A DNA stretch of 15,667 nt from Trueperaceae bacterium (GTDB lineage: Bacteria > Deinococcota > Deinococci > Deinococcales > Trueperaceae): NCBI GenBank assembly GCA_003567075.1, contig PXAU01000074.1, positions 1-15,667 of the forward strand. The letters are read 5' to 3'. Made by a program: the position numbers and the translations under genes. Under the pieces are notes generated by a model. It was not told the DNA's origin. It saw nothing but the letters and a program-made list of their open reading frames with translations, and ran no database searches. Shown piece by piece: positions 1-7,008 of the stretch (its first letter is position 1; every line of letters starts with the position of its first letter).

Positions 1-63
1 GGCGTACGCGAGCGACGCGAACGCCAGGGCCAGCGCGAGAAGCGAGCCAGTGAGGATACGCAT
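1..63 (-). CDS. N-terminus of an exported protein (signal peptide only; runs off left edge)
   Basis: Only the first 21 codons are inside the window, beginning at the ATG whose complement is at 61-63. They read as a classical Sec signal peptide: Met-Arg-Ile start, a hydrophobic core (LLALALAFA) and a cleavage-type end (LAYA). A ribosome-binding site GAGAGGA (complement of 70-76) lies 6 nt upstream, which supports this start. The gene follows the PHP-like hydrolase gene on the same strand after 73 bp, so the two may be cotranscribed. Next to a ROK-type regulator and a hydrolase, a periplasmic solute-binding protein of a sugar ABC transporter is the likeliest identity, but that is inference from context: no mature sequence is visible. 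Confidence 0.7.
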   Translation of the reverse strand, partial: MRILTGSLLALALAFASLAYA

Positions 64-136
64 GCGGGGTCCTCTCGATGCCGACGCGGCCGGTGCGCGC
101 CGGAGGACGTCACGGTGGGGGGTCGGCGGGGTCGAC

Positions 137-1663
137 TCACCTCCTCGTGGGCGCGGACGGCTCAACCCAGACGGGTGAACCCCAGGCCCATTGGTCGTTG
201 CGTTGACGAACGCGAACGCGGTACCAGTCAGCGTGCTCCGAGCGTGCCCTGTGGCGGACCTCGAAGCGCCGCGCGAACTCGCGCTCGGGGACGGCGCGGT
301 GCAGGCACACGGCGGGGGAGACGAAGCCGTCCACGTGATGGGTCTGAGCGCCGCGGCGGAGATGCCGCACCGGTACCTGGAGCCGCTGGCCGTTGGCCTC
401 GACCTCGAGGAGGCTCGCGTCGTCCGCGCGGAGCTCGAGGCAGACACCCTCCATGGCGGGGACGGCCGAGAGGGGGTTCGGGCGCGTACGGGTGGTGAAG
501 CGCACCGTGTCCGCGCCGCAGCGCTCGAGCGTGTGGGGGGCGTGCACGCCGTCCTCGGGTGGTGGGGCGCTCGGGAACGGGCCGCGGAAGCGCGGTTCGA
601 CGTCGACGAGCTCGCCGTCGACGACGCGCACGCGCACGTCCCACGCGACCGCGGTGGCCGCTTCGCCCCAGCCGACCTCGACGTGCACCTTGACGCTGCC
701 GGGGTCGCGTGCCTCTGGCAAGGGGATGACGCTCTCGCGGTGGAGGATGCGCTCGTTGTGCAGGACCTCGACGTAGTCGATCCCGTGACCGCCACGGACG
801 TCCACCTCGATCCGGCGCTCGTCGTCGGGTGCCGCGACGCCGCCCATGGCGACGCCGTTCAGGCTGAACGCCAGGGCGATGCGGTCGCCCGTGAGGGCGT
901 ACGTCCTACGGGCGGTCAGGGCCTCCCACAGCCCGGCGCGGTCGCAGGACGCCAACCAGGCGCCGAGGCGGCCGAAGCCGTACGCGCCCGGCACGGCGTT
1001 GTGGTGGTCGGTGGACCCGACCACGCCAAAACGCAGACCCCGCTGCCAACCGTGGCGGGCGGTGCCGCGCTCGTCGCGAGGCCCCATGGCGTGCAGGTAC
1101 GGGACGGGCCCGTCACAACTCTCGGCCGAGCCGTGGAAGGAGACGATCTCCGCCAGCGGCGACCAGGCCGGATCGAAGGCGTCCCAGTCGATGCCACGAT
1201 GACCGTGCTGGTAGCCGATGTGGTGGGGGATGAGGAGCGTGGGACCGGGCTCGGCCGCGAGCGCCGCGCGGAGCGACGGCAGGTCGTTCGCGTCCAGGAT
1301 GCTGCCGTACGCGCCATCGCGGTAGTAGACGCAGTGGTCGCCGTAGGCCAGCGAGTGCCACTCGAAGCTCGGTAGCGTCACGAAGCGCCCCGGTTCATCG
1401 GCGTCGTCCATCAGGCGCAGGTAGGCGGGCCACGCGTCCCGCGCACGTTCGAAGCCGCGTTGGTGGTAGTCGACGAGGTACCCGAGGCGCGGGTCGGCGA
1501 CGGGCACGTCGGGCCACGCCCCGTGGACGGTGAGGCTCACGAAGTCGAGCTGCAGCCGGGCGTTGGCGAGCGCCTCCTGCGGTGTGCCGCGACCGTAGCT
1601 GAGGTCGCAGTGGTTGTGGAGGTCGCCGTAGCGCGGGACCAAGCCCTCGAAGCCTGGGATCAT
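137..1663 (-). CDS. PHP/DUF3604-like metal-dependent hydrolase (508 aa)
   Basis: Probable metal-dependent hydrolase of the PHP superfamily, closest in style to DUF3604-type proteins; substrate unknown. Visible metal-site motifs: GDLHNH at residues 13-18, EWHS at 101-104, PHH at 146-148, SFHGSAES around 175-182, and STDHHNAVPG at 217-226, which resembles the GxxSxDxH...PG segment of DUF3604 proteins. The C-terminal half (about 265-500) is beta-rich without further catalytic motifs and may be an accessory or substrate-recognition domain. There is no signal peptide, so it is predicted cytoplasmic. The ATG start is preceded by GGGGAGG (complement of 1676-1682) at a rather long 12-nt spacing. It is divergent from the ROK-type regulator and upstream of an exported protein gene, which suggests a regulated catabolic operon. 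The superfamily is well supported; any specific reaction would be a guess. Confidence 0.75.
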   Translation of the reverse strand: MIPGFEGLVPRYGDLHNHCDLSYGRGTPQEALANARLQLDFVSLTVHGAWPDVPVADPRLGYLVDYHQRGFERARDAWPAYLRLMDDADEPGRFVTLPSFEWHSLAYGDHCVYYRDGAYGSILDANDLPSLRAALAAEPGPTLLIPHHIGYQHGHRGIDWDAFDPAWSPLAEIVSFHGSAESCDGPVPYLHAMGPRDERGTARHGWQRGLRFGVVGSTDHHNAVPGAYGFGRLGAWLASCDRAGLWEALTARRTYALTGDRIALAFSLNGVAMGGVAAPDDERRIEVDVRGGHGIDYVEVLHNERILHRESVIPLPEARDPGSVKVHVEVGWGEAATAVAWDVRVRVVDGELVDVEPRFRGPFPSAPPPEDGVHAPHTLERCGADTVRFTTRTRPNPLSAVPAMEGVCLELRADDASLLEVEANGQRLQVPVRHLRRGAQTHHVDGFVSPAVCLHRAVPEREFARRFEVRHRARSEHADWYRVRVRQRNDQWAWGSPVWVEPSAPTRR

Positions 1664-1731
1664 GGCCGTGTGCCGCCTCCCCTGGGCGCGTGCGGAACGA
1701 TGGTGGTCACCACCGCGGCTCTACTGATAAG

Positions 1732-1757
1732 CCTTTTGTATTACACTTACCAAAAGG
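1732..1757. promoter_or_regulatory. Candidate ROK-family operator (inverted repeat)
   Basis: A perfect 7-bp inverted repeat, CCTTTTG (1732-1738) and CAAAAGG (1751-1757), is separated by an AT-rich 12-bp centre. It lies between the -35 and -10 of the hydrolase promoter and overlaps the -10, where a bound repressor would block RNA polymerase. ROK repressors such as XylR and NagC bind AT-rich palindromes in promoters divergent from their own genes, so the neighbouring ROK-type gene is the natural candidate ligand. The palindrome is seen; the pairing with the regulator is inferred. Confidence 0.55.
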
Positions 1758-1764
1758 ATGTCAA
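1735..1764 (-). promoter_or_regulatory. Sigma-70-type promoter for the PHP-like hydrolase gene
   Basis: Read on the minus strand there is a perfect -35 TTGACA (complement of 1759-1764), an 18-bp spacer, and a -10-like TACAAA (complement of 1735-1740; 4 of 6 matches to TATAAT). The predicted transcript would start near 1728, leaving a leader of about 65 nt before the ATG at 1663. The stretch is noticeably more AT-rich than its surroundings. I see no equally good promoter for the rightward ROK gene in the same intergenic region. Confidence 0.6.
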
Positions 1765-1853
1765 GCGCGACCTGACCACCGCAGCGCTGCGCCACCTCGC
1801 ACGATGTGTCATGGTGGCGCAGACCGCCCCGCACGGAGCGACGCTTCGCACGC

Positions 1854-3029
1854 ATGGACACGCAACGTCTCATCCTCGCCCGCCTGCTGGCCCGGCCCAT
1901 GTCGCTCGCCGACTTAGGCGGCTCGACGGGCGCCAGCTTGCCGACGCTACGCCGGGCGCTCAGCGCGCTCGAGCGCGAGCGCTGGGTGGGCGTCGTCGGC
2001 CAGGTGTCGCGCACGGGGGGCCGGCCCGCCAAGCTCTTCGGCGTGGATCCGAGCGTGCACACGGTCGTCGGCGTCCACCTGGTGCATCCCGGCGTGCGGC
2101 TGGTGGTGACCGATCTCAGCGGCGCCGTGCTCGATGCGCACGTGCCGACGGACCTCGAAGAGCTCGAGCCGGACGCCGTGCACGGCGCGGTGTTGGCGTA
2201 TCTCGAACGGTTCGCGGAGCGTTTCCGGGAGCGCCGCCTGGTGGGTTTGGCGCTGGCCACGCCCGGGTACGTCGACCCGCGCTCGGGCACCGTGATCGCG
2301 ATCGGCCGCGTCCCGCGATGGCGCAACCTCCCCATCTGCGAGCGCCTGCGCGACGCGACCGGGCTGCCGGTGACGATCGGGAACGACATCGACGCCATGG
2401 CCACGGCCGAGTTCGGCCTCAATGGCGACGATCGCACCTACGCCTACGCCGGCGTGGGGGAGGGGGGGAAGTTCAGCATGTTCCTTGGCGGCGTGCCGTA
2501 CGGTGGACCGTTCGGCAACGCGGGCGTCGTCAGCCTGCGCCTGCTCGCCGGCGGCGCCGAGGAGGATCGCGCCGAACTCCTCACGGTGAAGGGGCTGCTC
2601 GAGGCCTTCGAGCGGTGCGCGTCGGCTCGCACGCCGCCGCTGGCTGCGCACGAGCGCGTGCGGGAGCAGCGGGATCTGCGGGCCCGCTATCAGTCGGTGC
2701 TGGCACTGGCTGACGCCGGCGACCCGGATGCGACTGCGGTCGTGGCGCCGATGGTCGACCTGCTCGGGGCGCAAGCGGCGAGCTTCGTGCACCTGATCCA
2801 ACCCGAGCTCTTGGTGATCGGCGGTGCGTTCGCCGGGGCGCCGGCGGGCATCCTGGCTGACGTCGAGAACGCGCTGCGGCGCAGGCTGCCGTCGCTCCTC
2901 GACAACAACCTGATCGTCCGCCCCGCGCGTGTCGATGACGACCTCGCTGCTGCGGTGGGGGCGACACGCGTGTTCGTGCAGCGCTTCGTGCATGAGGACA
3001 CCGGCCCGCTCGGAGCGCGGACGGCCTGA
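1854..3029 (+). CDS. ROK-family transcriptional regulator (391 aa), degenerate kinase domain
   Basis: Probable DNA-binding repressor that senses a sugar or sugar derivative. An N-terminal winged-helix region (about residues 5-60, ending TGGRPAKLFGVD) is followed by a ROK/actin-fold domain: GLALATPGYVDPRSG at 131-145, PVTIGNDIDAMA at 172-183 (the ND includes the usual ROK catalytic Asp), and a C-terminal FVHLIQPELLVIGGAF at 311-326. Unusually, the ExGH and CxCGxxGC segment that holds zinc in typical ROK proteins is absent; the equivalent stretch reads GPFGNAGVVSLRL at 218-230. Sugar kinase activity is therefore unlikely. I chose the ATG at 1854 because it leads directly into the HTH; an in-frame GTG at 1806 adds 16 Arg-rich residues and has no ribosome-binding site. 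It is divergent from the PHP-like hydrolase and probably controls it. Confidence 0.8.
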   Translation: MDTQRLILARLLARPMSLADLGGSTGASLPTLRRALSALERERWVGVVGQVSRTGGRPAKLFGVDPSVHTVVGVHLVHPGVRLVVTDLSGAVLDAHVPTDLEELEPDAVHGAVLAYLERFAERFRERRLVGLALATPGYVDPRSGTVIAIGRVPRWRNLPICERLRDATGLPVTIGNDIDAMATAEFGLNGDDRTYAYAGVGEGGKFSMFLGGVPYGGPFGNAGVVSLRLLAGGAEEDRAELLTVKGLLEAFERCASARTPPLAAHERVREQRDLRARYQSVLALADAGDPDATAVVAPMVDLLGAQAASFVHLIQPELLVIGGAFAGAPAGILADVENALRRRLPSLLDNNLIVRPARVDDDLAAAVGATRVFVQRFVHEDTGPLGARTA

Positions 3030-3099
3030 ACGCCGGCGGCGTGGCGGGCGGTCACGTCGCACGTGCGGCGAGCAGGCGTTGCGTCGCTGGTGAGGTGAA

Positions 3100-4203
3100 T
3101 CAGGCGCCGGGGCTCGAGCGCGCCCGAGTCGCGGCACTCGCTTGGAGCGGCACCGCCGCACCGGCCACCACCACGCCGACGATGTCGCCAGCTTGCACCG
3201 TGCAGCTGGGACCGGTCTGCACGACGAGCCGCTGCCGCTCGCCGTCGGCCAGTTGGCAGGCGTAGGTGAGGTCGTGTCCCTTGAACTCGCGCTGCAGCAC
3301 GCGCACGCGCACGCCCTCGCCGTTCGGGCTGAAGGTGAGCGCCTCGGGGCGGACCGAGAGCATCACCTGCCCGTGCGCGGGTCGCGCGAGCGCTAGGTCG
3401 CCGAGGCTGGTGCGAGCGACACTGCCGTGCCCCTCGCCGCGCAGGAGGTTGGTCCGACCCAGGAAGCTCGCCACGAAGGCCGTCTCCGGGCGGCTGTAGA
3501 CGCCTTCCGGCGTCCCCACTTGTTCAAGGTGTCCTGATCGCATGACAGCGATACGGTCGGCGAACGTCATGGCCTCTTCCTGGTCGTGCGTCACCAGGAC
3601 GGCGGTGGTGCCGGTACGCTTGAGGATCTGCCGCACCTCGGTACGGGTGCTGCCACGCAGCGCCGCGTCGAGGTTGCTGAAGGGCTCGTCGAGAAGGATC
3701 ACCGCGGGCGCCGGTGCCAGCGCCCGTGCCAACGCGACCCGTTGCTGCTGACCGCCGGAGAGCTGATGCGGATAGCGGCCCGCGAAGATGGTGAGGCCCA
3801 CCAGATCGAGCACCGCGTCGGCATGCTGCAAGCGCTTCGCCTTCGAGCCATTGCGCAGACCGAACGCCACGTTCTGCCGCACCGTGAGGTGCGGGAACAG
3901 AGCGTAGTCCTGGAACACGAAGCCGATGCGCCGCCGCTCCGGCTCCAGCCACGTGTCGGCATCGGCGACGGTGGCCCCGGCGATGCGGACGCGGCCCGCG
4001 TCCGGCATCTCGAAGCCGGCGATCAGCCGCAGCAGCGTCGTCTTGCCGCAACCCGAGGGGCCGAGCAAGCACAGGATCTCGCCCGAGCCCACGGTCAGGT
4101 CGAGCTGGTCGACCGCAACGTGCTCCGTGCGCGGGTAGCGCTTGGTGAGCCCGGAGAGCTCGACGACCGGCGTGGGGCGGTGGGGGAGGGCGGCGTCGCT
4201 CAT
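3100..4203 (-). CDS. fbpC: Ferric iron ABC transporter, ATP-binding subunit (367 aa)
   Basis: ATPase that energises uptake through the permease encoded upstream; it acts on the cytoplasmic face of the membrane. All nucleotide-binding motifs are intact (numbering from the chosen start): Walker A GPSGCGKT at 48-55, Q-loop FQDYALFPHL around 97-106, signature LSGGQ at 148-152, Walker B VILLDEP at 168-174, and H-loop VTHDQEEA with His206. The C-terminal part (about 240-350) is a TOBE-like regulatory domain (LSVRPEAL). The VYSRPETAFVASFLGRTN segment is typical of the FbpC/PotA/sulfate group. An in-frame ATG at 4239 would add 12 residues; neither start has a clear ribosome-binding site, so the start is uncertain. 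The gap from the permease stop is 40-76 bp. Iron specificity rests on the binding protein of the same operon. Confidence 0.87.
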   Translation of the reverse strand: MSDAALPHRPTPVVELSGLTKRYPRTEHVAVDQLDLTVGSGEILCLLGPSGCGKTTLLRLIAGFEMPDAGRVRIAGATVADADTWLEPERRRIGFVFQDYALFPHLTVRQNVAFGLRNGSKAKRLQHADAVLDLVGLTIFAGRYPHQLSGGQQQRVALARALAPAPAVILLDEPFSNLDAALRGSTRTEVRQILKRTGTTAVLVTHDQEEAMTFADRIAVMRSGHLEQVGTPEGVYSRPETAFVASFLGRTNLLRGEGHGSVARTSLGDLALARPAHGQVMLSVRPEALTFSPNGEGVRVRVLQREFKGHDLTYACQLADGERQRLVVQTGPSCTVQAGDIVGVVVAGAAVPLQASAATRARSSPGA

Positions 4204-4279
4204 GCTCGCGCAGGCAGTGTACAGCCCATAACCGACCATCTGGGTAGGACTTGCGTCATCGCGGGCTTCTCGAGGCGCG

Positions 4280-5860
4280 TCAACGTTTTCCTTCGTAGCT
4301 GACCAGCAGGCCGACGAAGAGGCTGGAGAACAGCACGATCGCCAGTGCGAAGGGGGCGGCCTCGGCCATCATGCCCTCGGACGTGCGCGTGAACCCCCGC
4401 ACCGACAAGGTGGTGAAGCCGGTCGGTGCCAGCAGGAAGGTGAGCGGCAGTTCCTTCATCGCCACCATGAGCACGAGGGCCGTGCCCGCGACCACGGGCC
4501 GCCGGATGAGCGGGAAGGTCGTCTCGAAGAAGGCCACGAAGGGGCGGCGTCCCAGCGATCGCGCTGCCTCCTCCAAGCGCGGCGGCACCTGCAGCAGCGC
4601 CGAGCGGATGGGGCCGATGGCGAGGGCCAGGAAGCTGATCACGTAGGCGGTGATCAGCAAGGTGGCCGTCTGGTAGAGCCAGGGCACGGCACGGAGCGAG
4701 AAGAACACCATCGCCAGGGCCAGCGACACCGGTGGGATGGCGTACCCGAGATAGGCGAGCCGTTCGATCAGGCGACTGCCCCGGAGGCGCACCCGCGCCG
4801 CCAGGTAGGCGATCGGCATGGCGGCAAGGGCCGTCACGAGCGCGGCCGGCGCGGCAACCGAGGCGGTGCGGACGAAGGCTTCGGCCACCGAGCGCCAGGC
4901 GGCCAGGTCGGGCGGCGCCAAGACCAGCCACGAGCCCAGCACCAGGAACGGCAGGCCCAGCGCAGCCAGCAGCACGCTGGCGACGTAGCCGTAGGCCAGC
5001 GGCGCCCAACGCCGCAAGCGGGTCATGACGACCGCGCGCTGCGCGCCGCTGCCCACCCGGGCGTAGCGGCGCCGGCCGAGCAGGCGACCCTCGGTGCCGA
5101 CGATCAGCAGCGTGAGCCCGAGCAGCACCAGTGAGAGCAGCGCGGCGTAGGTGCGGTCGAAGGCGGAGGAGTACTGCAGGTAGATCGCGTAGGAGAAGGC
5201 CTCGTAGCGCATCAGCGCCACCACGCCGAAGTCGCCGAGCACGTACAACGCGATCACGAGCCACCCGGCAAGCAGGGCGGGACGCAGCTGCGGCAGGACC
5301 ACCCGCCACGTCACCGCGCGGCTTCCGTGGCCCAAGCTGCGGGCGCTCTCCTCGAGGCTGGGATCGAGCCCGAGCAGCGCCGCGCGCACGTTCAGGAACA
5401 GGTATGGGTACGTGTAGAGCGACAGCGCCGCCACCGCGCCCCAGTACCCGCTGGGCCGCGGCACCACGGCCCCGAAGAGCTGGCTGAGAAAGCCGTTGAC
5501 GCCGCCGAGGCTGATGAGCGCGTACGCGACGACGTACCCCGGGATCGCCAACGGCACGACCGCCAACACGGTGACGAAGCGCTTCCAACGTAGGTCCGAG
5601 CGGACGGTGAGCCAGGCCAACGGTACCGCCATCAGCGTCGACAGGACCAGCACTCCCGCCGTGAGCGAGAGCGTGTTGACCAGCAAGGTCCAGGTACGCT
5701 CACGCCACAACAGCCGCTGCAACGTCTCCAGGTCCGCCTCGAACGCGCGCAGTACCAGGTACACGATAGGCACCAGCGTGCCGATCCCGGCCACGATCGC
5801 CGGGATCAGCACGAACCAGGGGAGGCGGCGCGCGCGCCGCGCCCACGTGAGCGAGGCCAT
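4280..5860 (-). CDS. fbpB: Ferric iron ABC transporter, fused permease (526 aa)
   Basis: Inner-membrane channel subunit for ferric iron uptake. It is a tandem duplication of two permease halves, as in FbpB/SfuB proteins. Each half carries an EAA coupling loop that docks the ATPase: EESARSLG...LPQLRP at about 170-194 and EEAARSLGRR...FPLIRRP at about 430-455. Several hydrophobic segments per half are visible (for example 14-38, 64-84, 95-117, 197-216, 240-255 in the first and 289-315, 335-355, 370-388, 400-418, 502-520 in the second). The ATG lies 2 bp after the stop of the binding-protein gene, so translation is probably coupled. The open frame extends further upstream, but that part overlaps the binding-protein gene and is not real. 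Length matches the family. Confidence 0.88.
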   Translation of the reverse strand: MASLTWARRARRLPWFVLIPAIVAGIGTLVPIVYLVLRAFEADLETLQRLLWRERTWTLLVNTLSLTAGVLVLSTLMAVPLAWLTVRSDLRWKRFVTVLAVVPLAIPGYVVAYALISLGGVNGFLSQLFGAVVPRPSGYWGAVAALSLYTYPYLFLNVRAALLGLDPSLEESARSLGHGSRAVTWRVVLPQLRPALLAGWLVIALYVLGDFGVVALMRYEAFSYAIYLQYSSAFDRTYAALLSLVLLGLTLLIVGTEGRLLGRRRYARVGSGAQRAVVMTRLRRWAPLAYGYVASVLLAALGLPFLVLGSWLVLAPPDLAAWRSVAEAFVRTASVAAPAALVTALAAMPIAYLAARVRLRGSRLIERLAYLGYAIPPVSLALAMVFFSLRAVPWLYQTATLLITAYVISFLALAIGPIRSALLQVPPRLEEAARSLGRRPFVAFFETTFPLIRRPVVAGTALVLMVAMKELPLTFLLAPTGFTTLSVRGFTRTSEGMMAEAAPFALAIVLFSSLFVGLLVSYEGKR

Positions 5861-5862
5861 CG

Positions 5863-6852
5863 TCAGAGGAGCCCGACCTCCCGTAGCAGCTCGAGCGTGC
5901 CCTCGAGGTCTTCGAGCACGTCGAGGTCGACGTCGGGGCTGGCGGCGAGCAGCGCTTCGAACGAGGCCAGCGCTTCGTTCGGTTGGGCGCCCGGCACCAC
6001 CGGGTACTCGTACACCACGTTCGTGAAGTACGCCTGCGACGCGGGCTCGAGCAAGAACGCCAGGAAGCGCTCCGCCGCGGCGACGTTGCGGCTGGTGTTC
6101 ACGATGCCCGCGCCGGCGACGTTCACCAGGTTGCCGATGTCGCCGTCGGCGAAGAAGCCCTGCCCCACGGGGTAGTCGGGATCGTTGGCGAGGAAGCGCA
6201 GCAGGTAGTAGTTGTTGACCAGCGCGTAGTCGACTTCGCCAGCGGCGATGGCCTCGACCTGGGTGGTGTTGTTGCGGTAGGCCTGCACGTCGTTCGCGAT
6301 CATGCCACGCAGCCAGGCTTCCGTGGCTTCCTCGCCATGCACGACCCGCATGGCGGTGACGAACGCTTGGAACGAGCCGTTGGTCGGCGCCCACGCCACG
6401 CGGCCGCGGTAGGCGGGATCGGTCAGGTCGAAGGCCGAGTCGGGCCAGGCGTCACCGGCGGTGCGCTCGGGGCTGTAGGCCAGCACGCGCGCCCGTCCGG
6501 ACGTGGCCAACCACAGGCCGCCGCGGCTCGTGTAGATGCCGGGGAGGCCGGCGGTGAGATCGTCGGGCAAGGGCGTGAGTCGGCCCGCCAGCGAGAGCGC
6601 GCCGAGCGCACCCGCGTCCTGCCCCCAGAAGACGTCGGCAGGGCTGCCGCGTCCCTCTTCCAGGATGAGTACGGCGAGCTCGGCGGTGCCGCCGTAACGG
6701 ACGTGCACCTCGATCCCGGTCTCGGCGGTGAAGCGCTCGATGAGCGGTTGCACGAGCGCCTCGCCGCGGCCCGAGTACACGGTCAGGCTCTGCGCGAGCG
6801 CGACACCAGTCAGGCTGGCGAGGAGGGCGAGGCTGAGGAGGCGTCTGGTCAT
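5863..6852 (-). CDS. fbpA: Ferric iron ABC transporter, periplasmic binding protein (329 aa)
   Basis: Extracytoplasmic ferric iron receptor that delivers Fe3+ to the fused permease. A signal peptide spans residues 1-21 (MTRRLLSLALL...GVALAQ). The mature protein starts SLTVYSGRGEALVQPLIERF, the usual opening of the family 1 iron-binding proteins, followed by GSPADVFWGQDAG at 69-81. The segment VNNYYLLRF at 212-220 holds the adjacent tyrosines (Tyr215-Tyr216) that ligate ferric iron in FbpA-type proteins. A ribosome-binding site, AAGGGAA (complement of 6861-6867), lies 8 nt before the ATG. It is the first gene of a three-gene operon, with the permease 2 bp downstream. It is divergent from the toroid-protein gene. 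Iron as substrate is well supported by the double tyrosine; I see no motif for a siderophore or other ligand. Confidence 0.9.
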   Translation of the reverse strand: MTRRLLSLALLASLTGVALAQSLTVYSGRGEALVQPLIERFTAETGIEVHVRYGGTAELAVLILEEGRGSPADVFWGQDAGALGALSLAGRLTPLPDDLTAGLPGIYTSRGGLWLATSGRARVLAYSPERTAGDAWPDSAFDLTDPAYRGRVAWAPTNGSFQAFVTAMRVVHGEEATEAWLRGMIANDVQAYRNNTTQVEAIAAGEVDYALVNNYYLLRFLANDPDYPVGQGFFADGDIGNLVNVAGAGIVNTSRNVAAAERFLAFLLEPASQAYFTNVVYEYPVVPGAQPNEALASFEALLAASPDVDLDVLEDLEGTLELLREVGLL

Positions 6853-6902
6853 GCGGTGCGTTCCCTTCCGGCGCGGTCGGGCCGTCGCCCGGCAGATGAA
6901 AC

Positions 6903-6930
6903 CCAAGTAAATGACTCGGATTTCTCTTGG
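6903..6930. promoter_or_regulatory. Dyad at the start of the iron-transport transcript (candidate metalloregulator operator)
   Basis: An interrupted inverted repeat: outer arms CCAAG (6903-6907) and CTTGG (6926-6930), inner arms AAAT (6909-6912) and ATTT (6920-6923), around a 7-bp centre, with a one-base asymmetry between the arms. It covers the predicted transcription start of the iron-transport operon, a position suited to a repressor. It does not match a classical Fur or DtxR box that I can recognise, so the cognate regulator is unknown. The symmetry is seen; the regulatory role is inferred. Confidence 0.4.
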
Positions 6931-6934
6931 CGCG

Positions 6935-6963
6935 ATCCTACGGGCTGGCCGGCAGGGCGTCAA
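6935..6963 (-). promoter_or_regulatory. Promoter of the iron-transport operon
   Basis: On the minus strand, -35 TTGACG (complement of 6958-6963; 5 of 6 consensus) and -10 TAGGAT (complement of 6935-6940; 4 of 6) are separated by an optimal 17 bp. Transcription would begin near 6928, about 75 nt before the ATG of the binding-protein gene. Confidence 0.6.
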
Positions 6964-6996
6964 GGGACGACGTCGGATGCCCTGGCGCCGCACCGC

Positions 6997-7002
6997 TATA
7001 CT
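6997..7002 (+). promoter_or_regulatory. -10 element of a leaderless transcript
   Basis: TATACT (5 of 6 matches to TATAAT) ends 6 nt before the GTG at 7009. Transcription would therefore start at or next to the start codon, giving a leaderless mRNA. There is no ribosome-binding site before this GTG, which agrees. No convincing -35 is visible. This TANNNT-just-upstream layout is common in Deinococcus and in Actinomycetota. Confidence 0.55.
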
Positions 7003-7008
7003 GCCAAC

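Noticed and set aside
90..103. Near-perfect 14-bp GC palindrome upstream of the exported-protein gene
   Set aside because: Only G and C plus one T; such palindromes are expected by chance at this composition, and no promoter element adjoins it.
191..1375. Long open frame on the + strand opposite the PHP-like hydrolase gene
   Set aside because: It has no recognisable domain, is Arg/Ala/Val-rich and mirrors codon bias of the opposite gene. GC-rich DNA gives many such frames.
1702..1714. GGTGGT-C-ACCACC palindrome near the hydrolase promoter
   Set aside because: It is a perfect 6-bp inverted repeat but GC-rich, in the hydrolase leader and with no second copy in a matching position. The AT-rich repeat at 1732-1757 is a better operator candidate. 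Kept only as a minor alternative.
1806..1853. Upstream GTG start for the ROK regulator
   Set aside because: The added 16 residues are Arg-rich, there is no ribosome-binding site, and the HTH begins immediately after the ATG at 1854.
3055..3070. CGCACGTGCG palindrome between the convergent ROK and fbpC-type genes as a terminator
   Set aside because: There is no loop of usual size and no T-run on either side, so it does not meet the pattern of an intrinsic terminator.
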